A DNA stretch of 64,000 bases from Cupriavidus phytohabitans (lineage in GTDB: Bacteria > Pseudomonadota > Gammaproteobacteria > Burkholderiales > Burkholderiaceae), in NCBI RefSeq assembly GCF_000426345.1, contig NZ_AUFE01000002.1, forward strand, positions 186,001 through 250,000, written 5' to 3'. Numbering within the stretch: position 1 is the stretch's first letter; each line of letters begins with the position of its first letter. The position numbers and the translations under genes were made by a program. Positions 25,363 through 34,436 of this stretch are shown piece after piece. The notes beneath the pieces were generated by a model, which made no database searches, was not told where the DNA came from, and saw nothing but the letters and a program-made list of their open reading frames with translations.

Positions 25363-25667
25363 TCAATAGCCGTAGTACGGCGCCTGCTGGTAGTAGCCGG
25401 ACGGCTGCGGGCCGCACGGCACGTACGCGCGGTCGTAGTCGCGGTAGCAATAGCCCGGCGGCACCGCCGGCGCCGCATACGAGACCGGCGCGGGGGCGTA
25501 GGTGACCGGCGGCGGCGCCACCGCGACCGGGGCGGCCACGACTGGCGCCGATGCAAGCGCCGCACCGAAGGCCAGGCCGACCAGTGCGCCGACGGCGAGG
25601 ACCGCGCCGGCATTCGACCCGCCGCCATGATGGCGGCCGCGGCGACGATTCGGGTGGAGGGGCGCAT
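25363..25667 (-). pseudogene. Small exported Pro/Tyr-rich protein, apparent frameshift
   Basis: From ATG 25667 the frame encodes a signal-like start, MRPSTRIVAAAAIMAAG. Within the GGCGGCGGG tract the sensible frame changes to GSNAGAVLAVGALVGLAFGA, a second hydrophobic stretch. A Val/Pro/Ala-rich linker and GYCYRDYDRAYVPCGPQPSG follow, then QQAPYYGY and TGA. The C-terminal frame has no start codon of its own. The composition resembles the small Tyr/Pro-rich surface proteins common in this family of bacteria. A one- or two-base indel in a G-run explains the break, either real or from the assembly. It lies just upstream of the methyltransferase. Confidence 0.45.
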
Positions 25668-25930
25668 GTCGGACTCCTAGTGATGCAGCTCGTGTTCCTG
25701 AATGATGGATGCAAACTGCCCGGCGAGGTGTTTCGCCGCGGATGCCGACTTGTTAGCTTTGTAACAGGGGCTTTTTACCGGACCGGTTTTTAACGGGCTG
25801 TAATACACCCCCTCTAACGGGCCCTGTCCGGAAGCCCTCTCTCAGGGTTTGGGCCAGCCCGCGCGCGCCCGCGCAGGGCGGGCGTACCGATGTTCTGAGC
25901 CGGACCAGCGGGGCACAGCGAGCGGCGGAC

Positions 25931-28390
25931 TTATCCCGCCGCGTACGCGCGCTGCGATGCTTCACCGAACGGCGGCAGGTTCTCCAGCCGCAGCGATTGC
26001 GGTTCGGTCAGCGCAATGTCGGCTGCGCGCAACCGCTTGAGGATCTCGAACAGCAGGTCGCTGCGCGTAGTCGCGGCGATGCGCGGGCTGCTGACGTAGC
26101 CCGTCACCGACAGCGTAATGCCGTTGGGCGCCAGCTGGCTGAACATGACCGACGGCGCCGGCACGTCCAGGATGGATTCGTTTTCCTTGTAGACATCGAT
26201 CAGCAGGTCGCGCAGCTGTTCCGGATCGGTATTGAGCGGGAACGTCAGCTGCAGCGACGCCACGCCCTGCGTGCTGTTGCTCATGGTCACGTTGCGCACG
26301 TTCTGCGAGATCAGCTGCGAATTGGGCACGATCACGGTCGAGCGATCGCCCAGCTGGATCTCGGTTGCGCGCACGTTGATGCGGCGGATGTCGCCCTCCA
26401 CGCCGGACAGGCTGACCATGTCGCCGACCTTGACCGGGCGCTCGGTCAGCAGGATCAGGCCCGAGACAAAGTTCTTCACGATCTCCTGCAGGCCAAAGCC
26501 GATGCCCACCGACAGCGCGCTGACGATCCAGGCCAGGTTGTCCCAGCGCACGCCCAGCAGCGACAGCGTCAGCAGCACCAGCAGCACATAGCCGACATTG
26601 CTGAACAGCGTGATCAGCGAGGCGCGCAGCCCCGGCTCCTTGCACACCTTGGGCAGGAGCTCCGCGTCGAGCCAGCGCCGCACCGAACGCAGCAGCCAGA
26701 TGCCCACGCCGAGCGCCAGCACCGCATTCAGGATGCGCTCCGGCATGATGTTCAGGCTGCGCAGCTTTTCGCCGCCCAGCACCATCAGCAGGCTGTTGAG
26801 CAGGTCCGCCGGCGTGGTGCCGAAGCCACCGGTCAGCAGCGCCACCACCGCGACCAGCAGCAGCACGCTGGCGCCGATGCCGGACAGGATGGTCGAGGCC
26901 TGCTCCAGGTGCGAATCGTCGACGCCGAACAGCTGCTTGATGACGCGGCCGCTGGCGTGGTTGGTCGACAGCACGGCCTCGCACACATCGCGCGTGACCT
27001 GCGTCAGCAGGTACAGGCTGCACAGTACGATGTCGAACCAGACCAGCTCATAGGTCAGGAAGCGCGCGAAGCTGATATAGCCGGCCAGCAGCGCGACCAT
27101 CGACACAATCACCAGCACCGTCACGGCGGCGTGGATCATGCCGGCCAGCGTGGCGCGCGCCTCCGGGCGTTCGCCCGCGGCGGCGAGTTCGTTGCGCACG
27201 CGGTTGGCGCGCAGCAGCGCCGCGCCGATAGTCAGCACCACCACAAGCGACACCAGCCCGCGGCCCAGCAGCGTGACCTGCACGGTGGTGTCGGCGATGC
27301 GGTTGATCTGCTCGAGCGTGCCGGCCAGCAGCAACAGGCCGGCCAGCACGGCGGGGAATGGCTTCATCGCCAGCGCGACCGGATCGGCCAGCGCGGGCAG
27401 GCGCCAGCTGGGATGCCGCGTGCACAGCAACGCGCGCCCCAGCCCGACGATCAGCGCGCTGGTCAGCGTCAGCTTGACCAGCTGCGCATAGATTGCCATC
27501 ACGTCGGGCGGCAATTCATAGTTGCGCGCGAAGGCGTGGTAGACCAACTGCACCGCCAGCCCGGTGGTGCAGACCGTCGCCAGCGTGGTCGCCAGCGCCA
27601 GCGCGCTGCGGCGCAGGCGCGTCTCGGGCAGCCGGGTCAGGCAGAACCACGCCAGCGCGCGCTCGGCCAGGCGCCGTCCCAGCGTCCATACCGCCAGCGC
27701 GAGCAGCAGCAGCGCCACCGTGGCCGCGCGCTGCGACGGCTGCCACGCCAGCTGCAGCATCGGCACCACCTGGTCGCGGAAGCCGTCCAGGCGCGCCTGG
27801 TCCTCCGGCGGCGGGCTGAACAGCGGCTGCCAGAACTGCGGGTTCAGGATGCTTTCCGAGCGCAGCGCGAGCTGGTCTTTCAGGTGGCCGCGCTCCAGGC
27901 GAGCCAGCTGTTCGCTCAGGTTGGCGATATTCTTCTTGCTCTCCGCCGCCTGCTTGAGATGCGCGTCGAGCTGCGTGCGGCGCGTGTTCAGTCCGGCGCG
28001 CTGCTTTACCACCGCGGGGGCTTCCCTGGTGGTGCCGTCGACCGGCGGCGGACCGAGCACGTCGAGCTGTGCCTGCAACTGCTCGCGTTGTGGCGCCAGG
28101 GCCGCGCTGAGCTTGTCGGCGTCGGCATCCAGCTGCCGCAGCGTCTCTTGCAGGTCATGCAGCTTGGTATTCCCGTCGGGGTCTGAAGCCTGCTGCTTGA
28201 CGCTGTCCTGCTCGGTCTGCAGGCGCTTGAGTTCGGCGGTGGCCTCGGCGTGGGTCAGCGCGGGCGCTTGCGCGGCGGCCTCGGCTTCCGATGCGGTCTC
28301 TGCGGCATAGGCGGCGGGCAGCGTGACCGGCATCAGGTGGCATAGCGCAGCGAGCGCAACGCCCAGTGCGAGCCGTGAAGCTTTGTTCAT
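25931..28390 (-). CDS. Large MscS-family mechanosensitive channel
   Basis: An 819-residue protein. A signal peptide (to about residue 29) leads into a periplasmic coiled-coil region rich in Gln, Glu and Leu (about 35-190). About eight further transmembrane segments follow, then the MscS core near residues 590-700, with ALSVGIGFGLQEIVKNFVSG in TM3 and the beta domain GDMVSLSGVEGDIRRINVRATEI. The carboxyl cage ends near 800. The layout is that of MscK/YbiO-like extended channels, which release solutes on osmotic downshock. The start at 28390 is set by the signal peptide. Nothing adjacent suggests an operon. Confidence 0.9.
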   Translation of the reverse strand: MNKASRLALGVALAALCHLMPVTLPAAYAAETASEAEAAAQAPALTHAEATAELKRLQTEQDSVKQQASDPDGNTKLHDLQETLRQLDADADKLSAALAPQREQLQAQLDVLGPPPVDGTTREAPAVVKQRAGLNTRRTQLDAHLKQAAESKKNIANLSEQLARLERGHLKDQLALRSESILNPQFWQPLFSPPPEDQARLDGFRDQVVPMLQLAWQPSQRAATVALLLLALAVWTLGRRLAERALAWFCLTRLPETRLRRSALALATTLATVCTTGLAVQLVYHAFARNYELPPDVMAIYAQLVKLTLTSALIVGLGRALLCTRHPSWRLPALADPVALAMKPFPAVLAGLLLLAGTLEQINRIADTTVQVTLLGRGLVSLVVVLTIGAALLRANRVRNELAAAGERPEARATLAGMIHAAVTVLVIVSMVALLAGYISFARFLTYELVWFDIVLCSLYLLTQVTRDVCEAVLSTNHASGRVIKQLFGVDDSHLEQASTILSGIGASVLLLVAVVALLTGGFGTTPADLLNSLLMVLGGEKLRSLNIMPERILNAVLALGVGIWLLRSVRRWLDAELLPKVCKEPGLRASLITLFSNVGYVLLVLLTLSLLGVRWDNLAWIVSALSVGIGFGLQEIVKNFVSGLILLTERPVKVGDMVSLSGVEGDIRRINVRATEIQLGDRSTVIVPNSQLISQNVRNVTMSNSTQGVASLQLTFPLNTDPEQLRDLLIDVYKENESILDVPAPSVMFSQLAPNGITLSVTGYVSSPRIAATTRSDLLFEILKRLRAADIALTEPQSLRLENLPPFGEASQRAYAAG

Positions 28391-29076
28391 GGCGGATTCT
28401 CGGCGGATGGTGACGGCTTGCGGGCGCTCCGGCGGCGGATGGAAATGGCAAGGCACGTTGCGGGCAGGGCCACATGGCGCTGCGTCGCGATTGCGCTGCG
28501 GAACGGCCGGGACACCGGCGATGAACACGGGAAGCGAGGGCTGCGTACAGTCCATCGCTTCGGCGAATTTGGGTCAGCCACGAGAAAGGCCTGCGGGCGA
28601 AGCCGCAAGCCGGCAATGCGTGGCACGGGTCGTGCTGACCGATCGCGGCAGGTCCGTTCCCCGGAGCCGCCGCGGCTCGGGCCATTATACGAAAGCGTTC
28701 AGGTCACATGCCCCGTACGGGCGGCGCATGAAGCACCGCGGGGCAGAATTTTGCGCAACGGCGCCGGGCGCAGCGCTGACGCGGGCGGCATGTTCGCCAC
28801 AATCACACTACCATCACGGCATTCGCGGGCCGGCGGCCCGCAGCGACAGTGCAAGGAGCATTCATGGGAGTACCGGCAAGCTGCCGTTGCCTGGTGCGCA
28901 TTGTCGGCCAGTATCTCGACCGGCCCGCCGCGGACGGACGAAGCGCATGACGTTGTTGCGCATTGTGTAAAAACTGCGTCCCGCGGCGCTCGCCGGAGCG
29001 CCACGCGGCCGCATCGGCGCAAGGGCATGTTTCCTGCTTCCGGTATCAGGCTAGGACGTCAGATCGGAGGCAATCC
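28391..29076. other. 686-base gap, no gene seen
   Basis: The gap separates the divergent mscS-like and BON genes. I see no credible protein gene in it. A seven-base-pair hairpin (GGCGCTC at 28985-28991, GAGCGCC at 28996-29002) stands about 75 bases before the BON gene. The TTATACGAAAG stretch near 28684 could be part of an mscS promoter. Confidence 0.4.
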
Positions 29077-29835
29077 ATGAAAGACTACCCACCGTCGGAA
29101 ATCCGGGGAACCTGGCGCCACCGCGGCTACGATGAGCCCGACGATACCCGCCAGGCACGCCACTGGCGCAGTGGCGACACCGGCGGCTCGCCGTATGGCT
29201 ATGGCGAGGCCCGCTATGGCATGGAGGATGAAGACGACGAGCGGCCCACGCGTCCTTCGCGCTGGGCCGCGCAAGCGGGGTCGCGCCGCATGCCCAGGGG
29301 CTACCAGCGCACCGACGCCCGCATTCGCGATGATCTGTGCGAACGGCTCGCACACGCCGATGACGATGTCTCGGATGTCACCGTCGACGTCGTCTCGGGC
29401 ATCGTCACGCTGGCCGGCACCGTCCGGGACCGCGACGCCAAGTTCCACATCGAGCAGATGGCCGAGGATGTGCTGGGCGTCAGTGAAGTGCGCAACAACA
29501 TCCAGATGGCGCGGCCGGGCAGCAGCGCCGACAGCGGCGGCATGGGCAAGATCGGCGAGCGGGGCGGCGGCGCAGCGCATGGCGAGGGCCAGGGCCAGGG
29601 TGAGCAGCGGGTCGGCCAGTCCACCGGCGAGCGCCGGCAGGTCGGCTCCCCGGCCGGCGACGTGCTGTACATCGTGCAAGGCTGGGACGGGCGGTTCCTC
29701 GCCAACGAGCGCGGCGAGGGGGTGATGGTGAAGTCGATCGCGCAGGCCGGCCTGTTCGACGATGCCGACGTGGCCCGCGCCGCTGCCGCCGAGCACTGCG
29801 GACGCGGCTACCGCCTGCTGGCCACGCGCCGCTAG
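29077..29835 (+). CDS. BON-domain protein
   Basis: A 252-residue soluble protein without a signal peptide. Residues 1-78 are hydrophilic and rich in Arg, Asp, Gly and Tyr (likely disordered). A single BON domain follows at about 80-145 (TDARIRDDLCERLAHADDDVSDVTVDVVSGIVTLAGTVRDRDAK). A Gly/Gln linker leads to a C-terminal 65-residue module (YIVQGWDGRFLANERGEG) that I do not recognise. BON domains bind phospholipid or partner proteins and often occur in stress or envelope proteins. RBS CGGAGG precedes the ATG. No operon partner is obvious; the aldolase-like gene starts 91 bases on. Confidence 0.8.
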   Translation: MKDYPPSEIRGTWRHRGYDEPDDTRQARHWRSGDTGGSPYGYGEARYGMEDEDDERPTRPSRWAAQAGSRRMPRGYQRTDARIRDDLCERLAHADDDVSDVTVDVVSGIVTLAGTVRDRDAKFHIEQMAEDVLGVSEVRNNIQMARPGSSADSGGMGKIGERGGGAAHGEGQGQGEQRVGQSTGERRQVGSPAGDVLYIVQGWDGRFLANERGEGVMVKSIAQAGLFDDADVARAAAAEHCGRGYRLLATRR

Positions 29836-29926
29836 CGCTGCTGCGCGCGCAAGCCTGTGCGCAAGGCCACGCCGGTGTTATCGTGAGGGCTCACGGCAAG
29901 CTCTGCCGCCACCGGGCCCTCACACC

Positions 29927-31066
29927 ATGCATGAAGCCAGCGTTCTCAGGCCGCCGCACGCGGCGCCAGGCCAATCGTTGTCAGCGCTGTCTACGCCCGC
30001 GCTGCTGATCGAGCTCGATGCCTTTGAAGCCAACCTGGCGCGCATGGCGGAACTTGCCGAACGCGCCGGCGTGGCGCTGCGCCCCCATGCCAAGGCGCAC
30101 AAGTCCGTGGCGATCGCGCAGCGGCAGGTCGATGCGGGCGCGGTCGGCATCTGCTGCCAGAAGCTGTCCGAGGCGTATCCCTTTGCCGCCGCCGGCATCG
30201 GCAGCATCCACCTGAGCAATGAATTCGTTGGCGCCGACAAGGCCGCGATGGCGGCCGAACTGGCCCGCCACACGCGCCTGTCGATCTGCGTGGACGATGT
30301 GCGCCAGGTCAGCCAGGCCGGCGTCGCCGCGGCGCGCGCCGGCGTTCGCATCGCGGTATTGCCTGAGGTCGACGTGGGGCAGGGCCGCTGCGGCGTGGCC
30401 AGCGACGAGGCCTTGCTGGCGCTGATCGACGCGATCGACGCCGAAGACGCGCTGGATTTTGGCGGCCTGCAGGGCTATCACGGCGGCATCCAGCATATCG
30501 AGGCATGGGCACAGCGGCGCGAGGCCGCTCAGCGCGCGGCCGAGGCCACCGCCGGCTACCTGCGCGCGCTGGAGCGGCGCGGGCTGCGCTGCCCGGTGGT
30601 GACCGGCGGCGGCACCGGCACCGCCGAGTTCGACCTGGAGAGCGGCGTCTACACCGAAATCCAGCCGGGCTCGTACCTGTTTCTCGACGGCCATTACGGC
30701 TCGCTCGAATGGGAAGGCGCGCTGCGGCCGCTGCATTCCCTGTTCGTGGCATCGACCGTGATGAGCGCGGCGCGCGCTGGCGTGGCCGTGTGCGATGTGG
30801 GCCTGAAGTCGGTCGCGGTCGATTCCGGCCTGCCGCACGTGTGGCCGCGCGATGCCGATGGCGGGCTGGAGTACGTTGCCGCCAACGACGAGCACGGCGT
30901 GCTGGCGGTAACCGGCGCCGACAGCCGTGACCTGCTGGGCGAGCGGCTGTGGCTGGTGCCGGGCCATTGCGATCCCACCGCCAACCTGCACGATGCCTAT
31001 GCCTGCGTGCGCGGCGAGCGCGTGGAAGCGGTATGGGCCATCGAAGCGCGCGGGCTCAGCCGTTGA
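29927..31066 (+). CDS. D-threonine aldolase-like PLP enzyme (DSD1 family)
   Basis: A 379-residue fold-type III PLP enzyme. The PLP lysine is Lys56 in LRPHAKAHKS. The barrel includes PEVDVGQGRCG and GGLQGYHGG. The C-terminal metal motif PGHCDPTANLHD places H347 and D349 as in characterised D-threonine aldolases, which split D-3-hydroxy amino acids into glycine and an aldehyde. 3-Hydroxy-D-aspartate aldolase and D-serine deaminase are the alternatives in this family. ATG 29927 gives the expected length. It stands alone on this strand, with a UDG-fold gene 100 bases downstream. Confidence 0.88.
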   Translation: MHEASVLRPPHAAPGQSLSALSTPALLIELDAFEANLARMAELAERAGVALRPHAKAHKSVAIAQRQVDAGAVGICCQKLSEAYPFAAAGIGSIHLSNEFVGADKAAMAAELARHTRLSICVDDVRQVSQAGVAAARAGVRIAVLPEVDVGQGRCGVASDEALLALIDAIDAEDALDFGGLQGYHGGIQHIEAWAQRREAAQRAAEATAGYLRALERRGLRCPVVTGGGTGTAEFDLESGVYTEIQPGSYLFLDGHYGSLEWEGALRPLHSLFVASTVMSAARAGVAVCDVGLKSVAVDSGLPHVWPRDADGGLEYVAANDEHGVLAVTGADSRDLLGERLWLVPGHCDPTANLHDAYACVRGERVEAVWAIEARGLSR

Positions 31067-31146
31067 TGCTTGCCTGGTGCGCTCAGCGCACCGTGGCGGG
31101 CGAACGTGCCCTGGCGGGAGACGCGCTTACACTGGGAAGCCTTTCG

Positions 31147-31176
31147 CATTGACCCGCATTGACCCGCATTGACCCG
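31147..31176. repeat. Triple 10-base tandem repeat
   Basis: CATTGACCCG occurs three times in a row. The last copy contains the TTG that is the probable start of the next gene, so the repeat array sits where its ribosome binding site would be. Confidence 0.9.
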
Positions 31177-31780
31177 GCCCTCCGATTTGCCTCGACCCCG
31201 ATCCGCCGGGCTTGACCGGCTCCTCGCCGACATCGCTTCCTGCCGCGCCTGCGCCTTGCCGCACGAACCGCGGCCGGTGGTGCAGGCCGGCGCCCATGCG
31301 CGCCTGCTGATCGTCGGCCAGGCGCCCGGACGGCGCGTGCATGAAACCGGCATCCCCTGGAACGACCCTTCCGGCGACCTGCTGCGCAGCTGGCTGCAGC
31401 TGACGCCGGAGCAGTTCTATGACGCCGGCAAGGTGGCGATCGTGCCGATGGGGCTGTGTTATCCGGGCAAGGGTGCCAGCGGCGACCTGCCGCCGCGGCG
31501 CGAATGCGCGCCGCTGTGGCATGCGCCGCTGCTGGCGTCCATGCCGGATATCCGGCTGACGCTGCTGGTCGGCCGCCACGCACAGGCCTGCTACCTCGGC
31601 AGCCGGGCCGGAGCGACGCTGGCCGATACCGTCGCCGCCTGCGCCGACTACCTGCCGGCATTCTTCCCGCTGCCGCACCCCAGCCCGCGCAACCGCTTCT
31701 GGCTGCGGCGCCACCCGTGGTTCGACACCGACGTGCTGCCACTGCTGCGGCAGCAGGTGGCGCTGGCGCTGTCCGGCTGA
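31169..31780 (+). CDS. Uracil-DNA glycosylase-superfamily protein
   Basis: A 203-residue protein of the UDG fold. The catalytic-loop motif is LLIVGQAPGRRVHETGIPWND (about residues 47-67) and the C-terminal LPHPSPRNRFWLRRHPWF resembles motif II (HPSPRN). An N-terminal CRAC (residues 25-28) recalls the Fe-S cluster cysteines of family 4/5 enzymes, but the remaining two are not evident. Function may be uracil excision or something derived from it. No ATG fits; TTG 31169 or TTG 31187 starts the protein. It converges with the quorum-sensing kinase 20 bases away. Confidence 0.75.
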   Translation: MTRPSDLPRPRSAGLDRLLADIASCRACALPHEPRPVVQAGAHARLLIVGQAPGRRVHETGIPWNDPSGDLLRSWLQLTPEQFYDAGKVAIVPMGLCYPGKGASGDLPPRRECAPLWHAPLLASMPDIRLTLLVGRHAQACYLGSRAGATLADTVAACADYLPAFFPLPHPSPRNRFWLRRHPWFDTDVLPLLRQQVALALSG

Positions 31781-31799
31781 CGCCGCTCAGTGGTCCTTC

Positions 31800-33128
31800 T
31801 CAGTAGTCCTTGTGCGGGAAGCGGATGTCGAACTCCGTGAACTCGTGCTCGACGGAACGGCAACTGATGCCGGCCCCCCAGCTGGTCAGCACGTTCTGGC
31901 AGAACGCCAGCCCGATGCCGGTGCCACGGTGCGCCGGGTAGGAGAAGAAGGGCTGGAACATGCGCGCCAGCACCTTCGGCGGCACCCCCGTCGCGGTGTC
32001 GCGGAAGGTGACGTGCACCCCGTCCGGCCGCACCTCGCAGTGGATCCGGATATCACCCTTGCCGGCGCGCTTGATCGCTTCGAGCGCGTTCTTCAGCAGG
32101 TTGGTCATGACCAGCCCGAACAGCTGCGCGTTGCCGAAAACGCGCACCGGGCCGGGCAGATCGAACGTGACGATGTCGCGGCCTGGTTCATCGAACGGAA
32201 ACCGGGCGATGGTGTCGCGGATCACGCCCCCCAGATCGAACAGCTCTCGCGTGGCCTTTTCCGGATTCTTGGAGTTGGCCACCAGCAGTTCGATGCTGTT
32301 GCTGATGTGCGCGATGTCGGACTCCATGCGCGCCACCGCCTGCATCAGCCCCTCGCGGCGCGGCGCGTCCTGGTCCAGCGCTGCCGGCAGCCGCGCCTTG
32401 AGGCCGCTCGCGCTGATGCTCAGGCTGGTCAGCGGCGTACGCAGCTCATGCGCGACGGTGGCCAGCGCCGCCGCCATGCCGCGCCGCTTCTGCTCGACCA
32501 GCAACTGGCGGTCGAGCTTGATCACCACCAGCACCGAGATCACGAAGCCGATGATCGGCAGCTGCAGCAGCACCGGCTGCCATGGGATCCCGCCCATGGA
32601 ATTGCCGGCCAGCACGAACAGCGCCACCGCGGCCGCGGCGCCGGACAGCAGCGAGATGGTCGCGAACGCCGTATTGAAGTGATAGAGGATCACCACGGCA
32701 ATGATGACCGACTCCGCCCAGGCCATCGACCCGCCGTTCTCCAGGTACAGGAAGATGAAGGCGAACGGCATGCCCACCGTGATCGCAAACAGCGCGTACG
32801 GCGGCAGCCAGCGCCGGTGCGAGAACGCCCTCGCAAACAGCAGCGGCACGAACAGCGCGGTGCAGACCAGGCGCAGCCACAGGTTCTCGTAGGGCTGCGG
32901 GAATACATACGACCAGATCAGGTAGTAGAGCGGGTGGCCGATGACCCCCAGCGCGCCCACCATCTGGATCCGCCGCAGGCGGATGACGCTCTCCTCGTCG
33001 AGCAGGATGGCCCGTGCCGCGGTATCGAACACCAACTGCCAGGTCCGGCGGGCGAGGCCGGCAAGTCCTGACAGGCCGGCGCGGCGCTTGCGGCCGCCCG
33101 GGTCCGCCAACTCTGCTTCCATCTCCAA
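31800..33128 (-). CDS. Sensor histidine kinase, LqsS/CqsS-like (alpha-hydroxyketone sensing)
   Basis: A 442-residue inner-membrane kinase. Six hydrophobic segments occupy about residues 55-205, with no periplasmic domain to speak of. The dimerisation box AHELRTPLTSLSIS follows with the phosphorylated His227, then N-box NLLKNALEAI and the GTGIGLAFCQN ATP-lid motif. The membrane-sensor layout, and a quorum-signal synthase ending three bases upstream, identify it as a CqsS/LqsS/JqsS-type receptor for alpha-hydroxyketones. It lacks the receiver domain of CqsS. TTG 33128 has AGGAG at six bases; ATG 33122 lacks proper spacing. The cognate response regulator is not beside it. Confidence 0.85.
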   Translation of the reverse strand: MEMEAELADPGGRKRRAGLSGLAGLARRTWQLVFDTAARAILLDEESVIRLRRIQMVGALGVIGHPLYYLIWSYVFPQPYENLWLRLVCTALFVPLLFARAFSHRRWLPPYALFAITVGMPFAFIFLYLENGGSMAWAESVIIAVVILYHFNTAFATISLLSGAAAAVALFVLAGNSMGGIPWQPVLLQLPIIGFVISVLVVIKLDRQLLVEQKRRGMAAALATVAHELRTPLTSLSISASGLKARLPAALDQDAPRREGLMQAVARMESDIAHISNSIELLVANSKNPEKATRELFDLGGVIRDTIARFPFDEPGRDIVTFDLPGPVRVFGNAQLFGLVMTNLLKNALEAIKRAGKGDIRIHCEVRPDGVHVTFRDTATGVPPKVLARMFQPFFSYPAHRGTGIGLAFCQNVLTSWGAGISCRSVEHEFTEFDIRFPHKDY

Positions 33129-33131
33129 CGG

Positions 33132-34436
33132 CTACTCCTCGCGGGAGCTTGCGGCGAGCTCCTCCTTGGGATTGGGGGATTTGCGCCGGCTGCGGCGCGT
33201 CGATGACCATTCTTCCAGACGCACCTCGTCGCGGATACTGGCGAGAACGCTGACCAGCCGGTCGATTTCACCGGCGCTAAGTTTCGCATGCAGGGTAAGT
33301 CGCATCAATGCCCGATTTTTGGGGGTTGCCGGCGAGCAGAATACCGCGCCGAAGATGCCGCGCTGCTGCAGCGCGTTGCGCAGGACCATCACCTGCGGCT
33401 CGGTGCCGGCCTCCAGCCCGATGATCTGCTCGGAGCCGTCGCTGATGTTGTATCCCAGGGCACTGATCGCTTCGCGGGTTGCGCGGGTGATCGCATGCAG
33501 CTGTTCGCGCCGGTGGTCCGCCGCGGCGATGAAGTCGATGGCGCCGTCGAACCACGCGATCTCGTGGCGCAGCAGCCCCGAACTGAAAATGGCCGGCCGC
33601 GATTCGACCGCGAAGAAGTCCTTGAACATGCTGGAGCAGGTGACGAAGCCAGCGCGCCCGGCGAAGGCCTTGGCCAGCGACGCGGTGCGGAAATGCACCC
33701 GCTCCGACAGCCCCAGCGCCGGCACCAGCCCGCCGCCCGACGGCCCGTGGGTGCCGAGCGAGTGCGACTCATCCACGACCAGCACCGAACCCGACGCTTC
33801 CGCCACCGCGACGTATTCCTCCAGCGGCGCTACGCTGCCGGTGGTGGAGTACACCGCGTCGACCATGATCACGCCGGGGCCAAAGCGCTCGGCCTGGCGG
33901 CGCGCATGGCCCACGTCGTTGTGGCGGATCGGCACGGCCTGCGCGCCGGCGGCGGTGATGCCTTCCCACAGCGAGGCGTGGCCGTTCATGTCGATATAGA
34001 CCGGCACCCCCGGCCCGGCGATGCATTGCACCAGGCCGACGTTGGCGGCCCAGCCGGACTGCGCGATCAGCCCATCCTCCGCCTGCATCAGGTTGGCCAG
34101 CTTGCGCTCGACGTGGCGCTGCGGCGTCTCGCCGTACTGGAACACGGACGACATCAGCAGCTCGGGCGGCTCATCCAGCAGCGCGCGGGCCTGCGCCTCC
34201 AGCAGCGGCCGCTCGCCCAGCAGGCACAGGTAGTCGTTGCTGCTCAGGTGCAGCGCGTCGGAACCCGGCTTGCGCCCGTGCAGCAGGTGGTCGCCGCCCC
34301 ACAGCTTGCCCAGCCGGGCATCGAAGTGCTCTGACATGCGGGCTGCGATCCACTGCGGCAGCGGCGGCGTGGCCACGCTGCGGGGGGAGCAGGGAACGGG
34401 GTGAGTCGGCTGCGGACGCTGGACGGCAGAGAACAT
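33132..34436 (-). CDS. Alpha-hydroxyketone autoinducer synthase (CqsA/LqsA/JqsA-like)
   Basis: A 434-residue PLP-dependent alpha-oxoamine synthase. Signs of the AONS fold are SSNDYLCLLG (66-74), SVFQYGE (97-103), VVDESHSLGTHGPSGGG with the PLP-contacting Asp222 and His225, and TASLAKAFAGRAG with PLP Lys256. The N-terminus and the adjoining CqsS/LqsS-like kinase separate it from biotin or haem synthases: enzymes of this set condense an acyl-CoA with an amino acid or SAM to give a CAI-1 or LAI-1-type signal. The C-terminal 30 residues are Arg/Lys-rich. RBS AGAGGA precedes the ATG. It leads a two-gene operon with the kinase. Confidence 0.87.
   Translation of the reverse strand: MFSAVQRPQPTHPVPCSPRSVATPPLPQWIAARMSEHFDARLGKLWGGDHLLHGRKPGSDALHLSSNDYLCLLGERPLLEAQARALLDEPPELLMSSVFQYGETPQRHVERKLANLMQAEDGLIAQSGWAANVGLVQCIAGPGVPVYIDMNGHASLWEGITAAGAQAVPIRHNDVGHARRQAERFGPGVIMVDAVYSTTGSVAPLEEYVAVAEASGSVLVVDESHSLGTHGPSGGGLVPALGLSERVHFRTASLAKAFAGRAGFVTCSSMFKDFFAVESRPAIFSSGLLRHEIAWFDGAIDFIAAADHRREQLHAITRATREAISALGYNISDGSEQIIGLEAGTEPQVMVLRNALQQRGIFGAVFCSPATPKNRALMRLTLHAKLSAGEIDRLVSVLASIRDEVRLEEWSSTRRSRRKSPNPKEELAASSREE

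Noticed and set aside
31147-31176. CATTGACCCG x3 as a phase-variable switch or CRISPR-like repeat
   Set aside because: The last unit always adjoins the gene, so loss or gain of a copy would not change the frame used. There are no spacers, so it is not CRISPR.
33132-34436. 8-amino-7-oxononanoate synthase (BioF) or KBL for the PLP synthase
   Set aside because: No biotin or threonine genes adjoin, and a CqsS/LqsS-like kinase follows in the same operon; a tree would settle it.
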